In this document: positions 12,052-23,984 of the stretch, in pieces
Position numbering within the stretch: position 1 is the first letter of the stretch
Layout of the letters: each line of letters opens with the position of its first letter
NCBI GenBank assembly: GCA_963082975.1
Contig: OY720349.1
Coordinates: 62,556,501-62,620,500, forward strand
Direction: 5' to 3'
Origin: Labia minor
Taxonomy: Eukaryota; Arthropoda; Insecta; Dermaptera; Spongiphoridae
DNA length: 64,000 bases
Translations under genes and position numbers: made by a program
Notes under the pieces: generated by a model
Seen by the model: the letters and a program-made list of their open reading frames with translations, nothing else
Databases searched by the model: none
What the model was told of the DNA's origin: nothing

Positions 12052-12660
12052 TAAGTTGACCTGTGGCCAGGTCCGAACCGACCGACGGTTTGAAATAAAT
12101 TAATTTCCAGCTACAGAAACAATTTCAAATAATTTTCATATATCTATTAATGTAATAAAAAACAGATATGGATACATAAATAATAAATATAAACATTTTT
12201 AATTTTATTTTATTTATAATATATATGCAAGACCAGGCTGTGACGTCATATAATTTTAAATCAAGAAAAAACTAATAAATATGATTTTTCTCGAGGATAA
12301 AACCAATACAAAGTGCATGATTCGTGGTGATATATAAAAAAATCTCCTTTGGTGTGAAAATAACCCTTTCCTTCCTATCGTCTATCGCTAATACTACCAC
12401 TTCCGGTTTCCGGAATTGCACCAAAAGTTGATCAATTCATCCCACTGATGCATTAAGTAAATATACCAAATTTCATCAAAATCGGTTGAGCCGTTCAGGC
12501 TCTACACATCTATACGGACGGACGGACAGACGGACAGACATCATGCTAAAAATACTTTTTTCTGTTTAGAAAATGCATGATTCGTGGAGATATGTAAAAA
12601 TCTCCACATGTGAAATTTGGTGTGAAAACAATACCTCCCTTACTATCGTCGGTCGGTAAA
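12052..12660 (+). mobile_element. Repeat family B, copy 1
   Basis: A ~610-bp element starting 'agttgacctgtggccaggtc' and carrying CCGACCGACGG near one end. The other end reads 'tccctta ctatcgtcggtcggt', so CCGACCGACG is a subterminal inverted motif. The body includes TGACGTCA-type motifs, 'catgattcgtgg agatat' twice, a host-type 'aaatcggttgagccgtt' and a (GGAC)n minisatellite near 12519-12540. An inverted, very similar copy lies at 21631-22285. No coding capacity is visible. Confidence 0.75.
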
Positions 12661-14664
12661 AATCTTATTGGTTAATATCTTATCTTTTTTTAAGAAAACT
12701 TAAGTATATCTTCAATATACTATTTTATATTATTATAATATATCATTTTTTATTGTAGCCTTTACGCTCTTTGATCATTTAATCTAAGTAGTTATCTTTA
12801 ATACTGTTTCTCTTACTATTTCATAGTAAATTAAATTATTTTAAATTTATAATAATTAATTGATTTTTTTCATTTCTCTTTTTTAAATTAAATAAATATC
12901 AATATATATTTTAAGCAATCTTCTGGTCTGTTCTGAAATTTTGTTTTTTGACCAGAAGGAAAGAAAAACAGAAATTTAAGGGGGAAAATAATAAATAAAT
13001 AGCTTAATAAAGCATAAATGACCTTTAAATCAAAATAAAAGCAAATAATAAATAAACAAATTACCAAACAATTAAATCTATACTATCTCAAACTAATATA
13101 AAAGTAGTAAAATATTAAAATATAAATATTATGCACAAATAGAAACATCAAAATAAGCATGGTCTTAGAAAGATAAGAAATAGAAAGATATTATTAGAGA
13201 TAATTATATAGATTATAGATAATAGATAATATTTATTTTTAAAAGGATCCTTAATCGATTTCATTGATAAACTGCCTATTATTAAATATTTTTTTTTTAT
13301 TTTATATTAAATATTTAAAAAATAAAATTACTAATAATATAATAAAAGATTCATATTTTATTTGATTGAAAAATATTATAAATGATTAATTATATAAATA
13401 ATTATTATGAATAATTAAAATAAAAATACTATAAATCAATCTTAATGGGTATTTTAATGAAAATAATAATTAATCACTTTAAATGAAAGTTTTGGCAAAG
13501 AAATTTGATTTTAAATCTTAAAATACAAATTTTAAGAAATCAACCTAAATATTTATATATTGAGTTAAGGCATAAATGTGATTGAGTGGGTGCCCGCTTG
13601 GCAACACTTGATTTACTAGGTGTCATTTAATAAGATACGTCAAAAACCAAACTTGCTCTATATTATTTTTTATAAAATATTGTCCTAAGGATACTTAATA
13701 ATTATTAAAGAGAAGCCATAGATTAATTAATCACTTAGAAAATTAAATTAAACATTGAAATAACTTTTATTAAACGTTAAATAATGACTAATAATTAAAA
13801 TGAAAAGAAAAATCTAAAATTAGTACTAACCTTTCTAGATAAAAAATGAATGAATGAACAAACAGGTGGTTGTCTTTTATATAAATGAAACTAATATTAT
13901 TAAAAAACTAGGATAAAAATATTAAGAATAAACATATTTTCAAATTTAAAAATCCTCAATTTAATAAATATCATATTAATTCCAAATATATGAAAAATTA
14001 ACATGTAAATATATTTGTATATTATATATTAATAGTTTTAAATATATATTTTCTATATATATAAACAAAAATGCACATAATCATATTAATAAATAATTAA
14101 TTAATTGTATTTAACAAATTTTAAACAGTAATATTGTGATTTTTCTTCATTTATACAAAAATTACTAATCACTGAAGAAATCAATAAATGGGATGAAAAT
14201 TTTGTGAAGGGTTGAAATTTTTTAACTTTTTAAAAATTCGTCAATATTACAATTAATTAATAAAACTCATCACCAAAAATAAAAAAGAAATTATATTAAC
14301 TTCCTAAATATGTTATATTATATAGATTAAGTAAATTATTAGATTTAATAAATAAACAATATGAGGAGCAAGATTATTAAAATTACAAAATAATAATTTA
14401 ATTTTATATATGTATATCATTCCCCTTGGTTTGATAATATTAATACAAAATTTTGTTGTCTTTCATAATTGTAAATTGAATAATAAATCAAATAAAAGTG
14501 AGTAAAAAAATGACAATAATTTCTTTTTAGCCGGTCAATAGATATAGGGAAGTTTAATTTCATTCATTGAACTTATTTGTAAATAATCTCAAATTAATAA
14601 TAAAATTAAGTTTAAATACGATTTCATTTATAAATATTTTAAATAATGGAAATATATACTCTAC
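12661..14664. other. AT-rich DNA, probably intron 1 of the ANKS1-like gene
   Basis: No exon, RNA or bounded repeat is recognised. It lies directly downstream (minus strand) of the donor site of the ANKS1-like first exon, so by position it should be intron. Confidence 0.45.
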
Positions 14665-14768
14665 CTTGCTAAGGGGCCACTCCTTTTTGCTCGCTGATTT
14701 AATATTTTTTCAACAACTAAAATATTGCCATTTCTTGCTGCTTCCAATAATTCCTGATCTTTTCCCAT
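14665..14768 (-). CDS. ANKS1-like (ankyrin/SAM/PTB adaptor) gene, first coding exon only
   Basis: On the minus strand an ATG at 14768 opens MGKDQELLEAARNGNILVVE followed by KILNQRAKRSGPLA. It stops at a splice donor (AG|GTAGAG, GT at 14664-14663). This N terminus is characteristic of the ANKS1 family (human ANKS1A/B; an insect orthologue exists), whose proteins begin with MGK(E/D)QELLEAAR and the first ankyrin repeat. These are cytoplasmic adaptors with six ankyrin repeats, SAM domains and a phosphotyrosine-binding domain acting downstream of receptor tyrosine kinases such as Eph receptors. The exon supplies the first half-ankyrin repeat. The next exon (expected to continue S-L-R-R-G-P) was not found at lower coordinates, so the rest is either in diverged short exons or outside the window. 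The assignment rests on 34 residues but the match is strong. Confidence 0.75.
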
Positions 14769-15708
14769 TTTAATATATATTAAATTCACTTAAATACACC
14801 CACACAATTAAAAGATTAAATGGAAAAATAAACATGATTTATATTTATATATATATACATATATATACACATACAGAGGGTAACACTTAACACTTGGATG
14901 ACAAGACATGGATCGATCCGTCAACCGCCATCTTGGAATTTATTCTTGTTTTATCACTCAAGTCAATATTTAAGAAATTCGTTTAGTAAAATTAAAATTA
15001 GCTTGAAAGTTTTAATTAAAAAAAAAAAATATTATAATTATATAATATTAAAAACATAGGTTTTTTTAATATGACTACTTACTAACCAACATTACAACAT
15101 AAGATAGAAATAGATTATAATATGAAATATTTTTTTCATAAAAATCATATTATTAATAAATAAAAAAAATTATTTAAAAAATATATAACATAGAAATTAA
15201 TATAAAATTATCCAAATTTTATATATTTTTACTTTTAATATTTTACATACAAATTTTTCTTTGTCTTTTATTTTGCTAATTTCATGTTGTATAAAAGAGA
15301 AATTTAAAATAATTAACATGAAACAGAATGATTAAAAAATGTACAGTATATTAGATATATTAATTAATATTTTAAATTTCAAATTATTTAAATATAAACA
15401 TTAAAATGTTTATATTTAAATAATTGTGAAAAATATATATATTTAATAACTTTTGAATTTACCGCGAAATTAATTGAATCAAGAATAACTTTTTTTAACA
15501 TGATTATTCTATTAATTTAATTATATTAATTTCAATTCATTATAAATTAATTAATATATATAATATAATTAATATATTTTTGTTAAGTCTTTAAATTTTC
15601 AATTTTTAATTCAAAATTGTTTCTATCATCACAATTATATATAACTTTTTGCATGAGTGACTTACAAACTTAAATAAGACTTGACATTTTAAACTTCAAT
15701 ATTTAAAT
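14769..15708. promoter_or_regulatory. Bidirectional promoter region between ANKS1-like and TM7SF3
   Basis: About 940 bp separate two divergent start codons. On the minus strand, 14936-14923 reads CCAAGATGGCGGTT. This is a YY1-type / TISU-like motif, a class usually found at or just downstream of transcription starts, ~155 bp upstream of the ANKS1-like ATG. The TM7SF3 side is AT-rich with no clear TATA or CpG signal. Shared regulation is inference. Confidence 0.45.
15536..15600 (+). repeat. Direct repeat, unit 1 (upstream of TM7SF3 exon 1)
   Basis: The segment 'tcattataaattaattaata' through 'tttttgttaagtctttaaat' occurs again, nearly identical, at 15933-15995. The pair brackets TM7SF3 exon 1. 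Confidence 0.7.
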
Positions 15709-18700
15709 ATGTATTTATTAATTTTTCTGTGTGCATTTGCTCCTTTTAGTTTTTCACAAGATATAAATATTCCAACTATTAATGGTACGTATTATTTATT
15801 TCTGTTTTAAACTGTTCTTTTGTGTCTTTTTATATATTTTGTCGTAGAATTTATTTTTCAATTGTTAAATGAATTTACCAAACTTATAATTATATTTATA
15901 TTATTTATATAATTTCTAAATAATAAATAAGCTCATTATAAATTAATTAATATATATAATATAATTAATATATTTTTGTTAAAAGTCTTTAAATTTTAAT
16001 ATCAATCAGATATGTTAAAATTATGTAAATAATAAAAATCAGAAGAAATGTTTCAATATTACAAAATTTATAAAAATTTCTTTACCCAAATGATGAAATA
16101 TCGGATTCCTTAAGAATTCTTAAGATGGAATTCAACATAACTACAATATTAAAAATTTGTTTATTTATTTAGATCATACGGAAACCAAAAAGGTTTTAAC
16201 AAGAAGTTTTAACAAAATCAGGAGAAAATACCCGATTAACGTAAATTTTTCTCTGAACTAAAAAGTTCGCATTTTTAGAGAGTTACCGGGTTTTATAATT
16301 TTGGTTATAATATTCATAATTAAGATGAGATCATAAGGAGTATTTACATTCAGAATTTTCTAATTTTTATTTATTAGTTTCTCCTATCTCTGTAAACAAT
16401 ATTTAAACTATTTACTAATAATAAAAAAGTTTTAATCTTAATGTCATTGAGGTACTATATTAATAATTATGTGAATTATAATTAATATATCTAACCCGGA
16501 AGCAATGAGATTGAAGATAACCCATAAGTTGTTTTCATGAAAATGTACTGATAATAAATTTCAGTTAAATTAAACATGATTCATATGAAATATATTGATT
16601 AAAGAAAATAAATAAAATATTGTTTATGGAAAATAATTGAAATTTCTGAAATGAACAGCTACATTTATTAATAAAAAAATAATTAATTAAAATCAAAACA
16701 TTTAAAAGCATAGATTAAATGAAACCCATCAAATCAAGCGGTCAGAATCTTTACGACATAATATATTTTGCTTTTTAATTTAATAATTTTTTGTTATATA
16801 CATATTTGTAAATAAACTTAGTTTATTGTTTCTTGCAAATTATTCAATGTATTAAATTTACAAATAGAATTATAAAATAATATATTGAAGTATTCCATAT
16901 TTAAAGTAAAATTCAAAATTTTCAAAAAATGCCCCTAACTCAAAAACCTTTTATTTAAATTTTATTTTATTTTTATTTTGGACAGTCATGTACCTTAAGT
17001 TTTATCTTCAGTTTTGAATGGACGCTATATATATATATCTTTCTTCTACATTAAATTAGTTCGACTCCTTCTCTACCAAAGGCTAGTTCTACCTCATATA
17101 TATTTATGTTCAGAAATAATCCAACAGAATATTGTCTACTGGTGGATTAGCCATTCGTACATTAAATTATAACTTTGCATGAAAAATTGAGGAAAATATC
17201 TATCTAATACAAATTTTTTAAATAAAAATTTAAATCTACAAAGTCCGCTTGAATCGAAGCAAGGGTATGGTATTTGAAAATGACTGCAGAATAAGCAGTT
17301 GAAACGTTGTACTGTTATTTTAATTTAATAAATAATTTATACAATGTGGTCTTTAAATAAAAATTCCCTTAATAACTACAAAATTTTGTCTGATTTTTCT
17401 ATCATTCATTGTATCATGTAAAATTACATTATACTTGTTATTTATATATATATATACACTTTAAATCTATTGAATAGAATTTACTTTAATGATGAAAAAC
17501 AGAAATAACTAACAAAATAATGCTAATCTAAAAACTTAAACTACCTTATAGTTAAATAATATATTTAAATTTAAAAAAAAAACAATATTTTTTTAATTGT
17601 GAATTAGATATTTATTGGAATTGATTTTTTTTATCTTTTACAATAGATGGAAAATCGGTAGACTTTTCATTTGCTCATATCAATCCTATCCGTGATGGCG
17701 AATTACAACATATTCGAGAAAGAATCGAACCTTTATCTCAAAACGTAATTCGATTCTTCGACATCCCCAATGAGATTTATTTTATCCTCGCTCATGTACA
17801 CTCTTATTTGGATGAAGTGACCCTCTCTTATACATCTGAATTGTCACTTCATAATTATATTAATGGGACTGATGTCGGTCTTGTTGTGTAAAGTCCACAA
17901 AAGGATTTTCCGTGGGCCAATCTATTTTTAATTAATCATTCAAATAACACTCTTAATGTGATCATTGCTGTTCAATCTTACACTAAAAGAGGTATGTTTT
18001 TTATTTTATTTGTAAAATGGGTATTGTGAGTAAAATAAATTAATATGTATACTATCTTTATATAAATCAAATAGATCAATAATCTTTAATAAAAATTCAA
18101 ATTTTCATTAATTTTCTTTGATGTTTAAAATTTTTCATGTTATTGAAAATTTTAAATTACTCAAGCAAATTATAAAATATTTACGCATATAAAAATTGGT
18201 GAAGCAAATGACCCATATTTATTATTACTATTATTATGTTAAGTTAAATATATAATAAAAAAGTATATTGTACCAAATTAATAAGATTCTAATCCATTCA
18301 AATTTTTAGATCTTCAGATATTTTGAAATTTTTTATAAGTAAATTCTTCGCTTATCACTAAATAATTATTGATCATAATTATTTATAATTATCAATAATT
18401 ATGAATTTTAATAAATCCTAAATTTCATAATAAATTTGCACCATGAAAGAGTGTCTCATCTTTTCTTGATCAATACAAGTTACTTAAAATTAATGTTTTG
18501 CTTATTCAGCTCCTATTCCTGGAGGCTGCAATATGGAATTCGCAGTTAAAACTGCACCCTATCTAAACGTTAAATATACTAATCATATTGTATCTGTGGA
18601 AAATCAACCACCTTTGGAACCAAATGTAACCAAATGTGAAAGTTTAATGAATCGACATAATTTAGAATTATATCATTTTTATTTAAATGAAACCGATCTT

Positions 18701-20922
18701 ACCATTGATTCGTATTTTTATTGGATGGAAAAAATGATGACTGTTGAAGAAATCCGACGTTATGGAATAAAGGTGAGAAATAAATCATCTATTAATAAAA
18801 ACAACTTTTTTATAGTATGTAGTAAGTGACTGGAAAGAAATTGATTTTTTTAAGACAGATTATTAACTTTTTGTATTTCTTTAGGTTCCAAATCCTTTGA
18901 TTGGGTCCCCTATGCGACATATATTCGCTGCTTACCCGGGTACTGGTTCAATTTATGCTTTAATTGCAAGAAATGACAAAAATGATTTATATAGTTCTTC
19001 TTATGTGCCGGCATTTACTTACGCATGTGATCCTCGTTCACCAGACAATAATTGTGACCTCTTATGTTGGTTAATTCCTTTAAACATAAATTCTTTGCTA
19101 ATTTGCCATTTTCTTATTGACAATTTTTTTTAGCAACGGTTTTTACGAAAATTCTATGCGCTATATTGTTTTTTATTGGACTGGTTCTTTGTTTCGCGGG
19201 ACATTCTAATTTTAATTTTGAAATGTTTTTGATTGGAGCTTCAATAGGAGGATTAACATCATATATTTTATTATTAAATAATGTTTCAAATACAGGTACC
19301 AACAATATCAGTGTTTATGAATACATCCATTGTTTGTAAGAATTATATTTAAAACCAATAATTCCAATCTTAACTGTTCAAATAGTATATTTTTTCTAAT
19401 ATTCAGATAATTTAATGGTTCTTAGAACCTTAACAATTAAAGTTTTATATTAACTATTAACAGTGATAACATTTTCTTAAAAATAATTTTTCTTTCATTA
19501 TTTGATTAAAAGATTTTTAAATTTTGAATTTTCTAATTTTAGAATATTCCTTGCTCATTGGAATATTTTCTGGAATGTTTTGGCTCTTTTTAAGAACGTG
19601 TTTGCCTCCTGTGATTTCAACTTTACCAATTAAGTTAATTATCGGTGCACTTTTAGCATCAACTATGATGCATATATATTTAGGTAAGCTCATTTTCTCA
19701 TAATCTAATCTCTATAAATGTTCATACATTTTGCAAAAAAATTTATTTTATTCGGCTAAATGTTTTCAGGTCAGTGGACTGTTTTAGAGTCGGATATTAA
19801 CTTTTGGAGTGTCTACTGTTGTATACTATTAACAATAGCCGTTCTATTGGTATGTTTTGGCCATGTTGGCAATATGGTAGCCTGTGCCATTCTTGGTGCA
19901 TTCTGCATAATATTATCGGTCGATCACTTTAATGGAAGCTCTGTTGGATATATTTTTATTAATACTATTAGACGTATATTATTATCTAATGATGAAATTA
20001 ATAATTTCCGAATGGCCATCTTGAATCCTCCAATACAATATTCAGGTAAGAAATAGTATATATTTTCTTTAATTATGATATTTTATTATTTAATATTATT
20101 TTTCTCGATCATCTGAATTTAACATCAATATTGTTTAGTACTTTTGTGTTTTACTATTTTAGAATTATATATAAATATAAAAATAAAAAATAAATAAATT
20201 GTTAAAAAGTATCCTAGAGAGAAATAAATGAATAACAATATTCAACCTAATTTTTAATTCAGAAATAGGAGTTGTTCTTCCGTACGATGTACAAAAGTCA
20301 AAGTTTTTTTTTTATACTATATCCTCAGATCGCTGAGAATTTTTTTCGAAATCATCTTTATTTAAATTTATTTGGAGGTCTAAGGTAGAAAATAAGATGT
20401 TATATCATAAAATATATCCTAAAAGGAAATTACACTAACGAGATACTAATAACTATACTTATATGATATACATGGCTTCCCAATCATTTGTGGAAAGTGG
20501 TCATTTTTGTACTCCCTCTTTATTGACAGGACGCCACGTTAGAGACCCTTTCATAAAATGTTAATCGTTTTCATAAAATTTGATAGACCTGTAATATTTA
20601 TCGCGTCATTTACAATGTTATTAAATATATATACTAAAATCTTTTTCTTTTTTTTTCAGATACCATACTTCTGGTGTGTTGGTTATGTTTTGCTGCTTTG
20701 GGATTTTGTATACAATTCTTTTCTAATCTCCGTCGACCTCCTTATCCTCCACCCTTTTCAAGTGATTCTCTTGTTTCCATTTCATTGGTTCCTTTGTCTT
20801 GTTGTTCTTGTTTTAGTAAACGTCGCAATTTCTCAATATTTAATGTTCGTACTCCATTACTTCGCAGTAATGATGATGTATTTTATTCCCCAACAGTTAG
20901 AGTTACATATGGTACCAGATAA
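15709..20922 (+). CDS. TM7SF3: TM7SF3 orthologue (seven-transmembrane protein), 8 exons, one in-frame stop
   Basis: Exons: 15709-15784, 17647-17991, 18510-18772, 18885-19065, 19134-19295, 19543-19683, 19770-20045 and 20660-20922. All introns are GT-AG, phases agree throughout, and the total is 1707 nt (568 codons plus stop; human TM7SF3 has about 570). Residues 1-16 are a signal peptide (MYLLIFLCAFAPFSFS). An extracellular domain of ~270 residues follows, with several N-glycosylation sequons, the conserved PGGCNMEF at the exon 2/3 junction and AFTYACD before the membrane part. Exons 5-8 give seven hydrophobic segments (two each in exons 5, 6 and 7, one in exon 8). The cytosolic tail has PPYPPPF and RTPLL, as in the vertebrate protein. 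The family is linked to protein homeostasis and ER-stress responses. Codon 107 is TAA (17889-17891); everything else looks functional, so this is a nonsense allele, a sequence error or an early pseudogene. Confidence 0.9.
15933..15995 (+). repeat. Direct repeat, unit 2 (TM7SF3 intron 1)
   Basis: Near-identical to 15536-15600. It differs mainly by two extra bases in 'gttaaaagtc' versus 'gttaagtc'. Confidence 0.7.
17225..17370 (+). repeat. Retroelement 3' tail with stem-loop, copy 2 (TM7SF3 intron 1)
   Basis: It has the same layout as 5430-5575: a short stem (ctgc/gcag around agaataa), then 'ttgaaacgttgt', an A/T-rich run with AATAAA, then 'acaatgtggtctttaaataa'. The preceding 'tgaaaatga' is where a hammerhead would have CTGATGA, so any ribozyme core is degenerate. 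Confidence 0.45.
17889..17891 (+). other. TM7SF3: Premature in-frame TAA in TM7SF3 exon 2
   Basis: The frame reads ...TDVGLVV, TAA, SPQKDFPWANLF... with the phase fixed by the upstream exon 1 splice and by the downstream PGGC motif. A TAC or TAT (Tyr) codon would restore continuity by a single base. TAA cannot be selenocysteine. GT...AG pairs around it would give introns of only 16-20 nt, which is implausible. Confidence 0.85.
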
Positions 20923-21630
20923 ATATATTAAATATATATATATATATACTTCAATATTTTAATATGTATATATAAATATAAATAGTATAACTATAATTTA
21001 TATATATATTATAAAGTTATGATAGAGATCTGATATGTTAAAAAAATGTATTTTTCTGAATTATTACATTTAAATAGTTAAAATCTAGAGTTTACAATTT
21101 GTTCTTTTAATTTTCTATATTAAATTGATATGAATTGGAATTATCAAAAGATACATGAAAAAACATGAATTAAGTCTTTATCTTTAATTAATCTTTAAAT
21201 AATCTTAACATCATTTTTTTAAAAAATTAAAATTAAAATATATTTGATTATGAAAAAGAAGATTAAGCTGATTGTTCTGCAACTAAATAGAGAATAGGCT
21301 CGGAACATCAAACTTTCCTCTAAGATTGCTGTGCTTTTTATAACCCTAAACTTATGCTTATTTTATTTTTAGATGTTTAATCTAATATATTTAATAAATT
21401 GATAAATTAATTAGATAATCATCAACTAATTAAAAAATAGAATATAAATTTTAATTAGTGAGTTCTTAATATACATTTTTTAATTAATGATCTTCATGAT
21501 CTAAAATGTTTATAAGTTATCATTATTTGAAATTTCAAATTAAATAAAATTTATACTAATCAGATTTATAATTAAAAATAATTTAATTGTTTTTTATTGA
21601 CTAATTATTCCCTAATAAAATATTGTATCC
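20923..21630. other. AT-rich 3' flank of TM7SF3
   Basis: Contains an (AT)n run immediately after the stop codon (20934-20950) and several AATAAA-like signals. No further gene is seen. Confidence 0.4.
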
Positions 21631-22285
21631 TTTTTACCGACCGACGATAGTAAGGGAGGTATTGTTTTCACACCAAATTTCACATGTGGAGATTTTTACA
21701 TATCTCCACGAATCATGCATTTCTTACCAGAAAAAAGTATAAAGCATGATGTCTGTCCGTCCGTCCGTCCGTTTGCCTGTCCGTCCGTCCGTATAGATGT
21801 GTACAGCCTGAACGGCTGAACGGATTTTGATGAAATTTGGTATATTTACTTAATGCATCAGTGGGATGAATTGATCAATTTTTGGTGCAAATCCGGAAAG
21901 CGGATGTGGTAGTATTAGCGATCGACGATAGGAAGGGAAGGGTTATTTTCACACCAAATTTCACATGAGGAGATTTTTTACATATCACCACGAATCATGC
22001 ACTTTCTATTGGTTTTATCCTCGAGAAAAATCATATTTATTAGTTTTTTCTTGATTTAAAATTATATGACGTCATCCAGCCATTCATGACGTCACAGCCT
22101 GGTCTTGCATATATATTATAAATAAAATAAAATTAAAAATGTTTATATTTATTATTTATATATCCATATCTGTTTTTTATTACATTAATAGATATATTAA
22201 AATTATTTGAAATTGTTTCTGTAGCTGGAAATTAATTTACTTCAAGCCGTCGGTCGGTTCGGACCTGGCCACAGGTCAACTTTTT
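21631..22285 (-). mobile_element. Repeat family B, copy 2 (inverted relative to copy 1)
   Basis: Begins 'tttttaccgaccgacgatag' and ends 'ggacctggccacaggtcaac', the exact mirror of the element at 12052-12660, with a longer GTCC minisatellite (about 21752-21793). High similarity to copy 1 suggests recent activity or gene conversion. Together the two copies form a ~10-kb inverted pair around the ANKS1-like exon and TM7SF3. Confidence 0.75.
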
Positions 22286-23462
22286 ATTTATTTGTTCTTT
22301 TACTAAGTAAAAATAAATAAATTTACACTTTACTTCTCCTCTAATTTTTTATACCATTTCCGAAAGATTTATCTTTGCTGAAATTCTTCATTTTCCTGGA
22401 GCTTTCTTTTAAGGATTGCAAGACACTGGACATAGTTTTTATGCTAAATGCAAGATTGTCATGAAATTTTCACGTTTTGTTTGAAGGTTAGGAATACTAA
22501 ATTAAATTAATGAAAGTTAAGGGTTGAAGTCATCTATATGTTATGGGGCTTATTGAATGAACTATATAATATATTGGATTCAATCTTGCTTCTCATTCCA
22601 AAAACCAAATCCCAGGAGCGCACATATTAAGGATCAAAGGTTATTCAAGTTTATATTTAAAAATACAAAGGATGATCTAGATATAAAACTGATTAAATTA
22701 GAATTTAAATGAATTATATAGATAAAATAATATTTAATATTTTTGTCATAGTTTATTTATGTAAATTTCTTTTATTATTATAATCACAGAACAATATTCA
22801 CAACAACATTCAATTGATTGGATTGATTATTATTATTTAGCATTATTATTAGCTTTATATTAGCATTATTATTAATTATTTATTACTTATAATTATTTAA
22901 TATTCATTTCTTTTTCTTTAAATATTTATTTTCTCATTCACTCTTCATATATATTTATACATTTTTTAAATTAAAAAATAAAATAAATATATATTTATAT
23001 CAAATTAATTATATAAATGTTTGAGAAAGTTAGGTATGGGAAATTCAATTTATTTCAGAAGAAAGGATTAGATTTTTTGGTACATATAAAATATAAACAT
23101 TTTTATTCACTACTATAAATATAGTAATTTTATCTGTACTAAGAATATAAATAAATTTAATTTCTATATATTTATTTAAATGATTGAAATTTTTAATCAC
23201 ATAATATCTAAAAGATATATTTAATTAATTTTAAAATTATTAATTATTAATATTTAAAACATTATTCAAAATTATATAAATATTATATTTGAAATATACA
23301 TTTTAGATTCTTTTAAAATCTACAATCAACCATTGGGCACTGATCCCAGACCATGTTTAAGTGGCGTACCAATTCGATACCAAATGATAAATGAATATCA
23401 AAGAAAAAGATAACCAGAATTATATTACTTTTTTAGAATCAAACAATAATTATACAATATAT
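22286..23462. other. AT-rich DNA, no recognisable feature
   Basis: I found no gene or bounded repeat that I can support. Confidence 0.45.
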
Positions 23463-23545
23463 CCAGGATCGTGTTAGAGGGTGAGGCCGCCCCGGGCGCT
23501 ATATTTTAGTGGGCGCCAAATTCAGCAAATTTAATAATTTGAATA
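23463..23545 (+). repeat. hAT-like MITE end, solo or truncated copy
   Basis: 'ccaggatcgtgttagaggg' plus 'ggccgccccgggcgct' and 'tagtgggcgccaaattcagc' repeats the left part of the complete element at 23829-23984. The right end is not seen, although GC-rich and poly-C sequence follows at 23620-23665. Confidence 0.5.
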
Positions 23546-23828
23546 TATATTTAATAAAATACAAAAATTATTTTAGTTAATTGACTTAAATTACTTTTGG
23601 TACTGTTCTTTTTGAGGGGTCACCTTTGTGGTGATGACATCATGACATACCCCCCCCCCCCCCAAGTAAGCTATACCCGTTGTGAGTATGCACAGTAAAT
23701 CTAGCCATCTGATCTTTCAAACAAAACGGAACCTTATTTTTATTCAAAAATGCATAGTATAATATTTTCATAAATACCGAGAAGGGAAATTTATATATTT
23801 TAAATTTATTACAAGATAAATAATATAT

Positions 23829-23984
23829 CCAGGATCGTGTTAAAGGGTGCGGCCGCCCCGGGCGCTATGCTATATTTTAGTGGGCGCCAAATTCAGCAAT
23901 TTAAGCAATTCTAGTAAAAATTGAGATGGGGGGGACTATTCTGTTTTTCGCCCCGGGTGAAGTTTTGTCTTGACACGGCCCTGG
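23829..23984 (+). mobile_element. hAT-like MITE
   Basis: 156 bp. The left end is 'ccaggatcgtgttaaaggg'; the right end read in complement is 'ccagggccgtgtcaag', giving imperfect inverted repeats. The GC-rich interior ('ggccgccccgggcgc', 'cgccccgggtgaag') is non-coding. No clean target duplication is visible, so the superfamily call rests on terminal sequence only. Confidence 0.55.

Noticed and set aside
17873-17892. 16-20-nt GT...AG segments around the premature stop as a mini-intron
   Set aside because: Far below the size of animal introns, and removing 16 or 20 nt would shift the frame.
22370-22470. Minus-strand peptide AILKRKLQENEEFQQR followed by a stop and FRKWYKKLEE
   Set aside because: Vaguely like a retrotransposon polyprotein, but too short and broken to assign.
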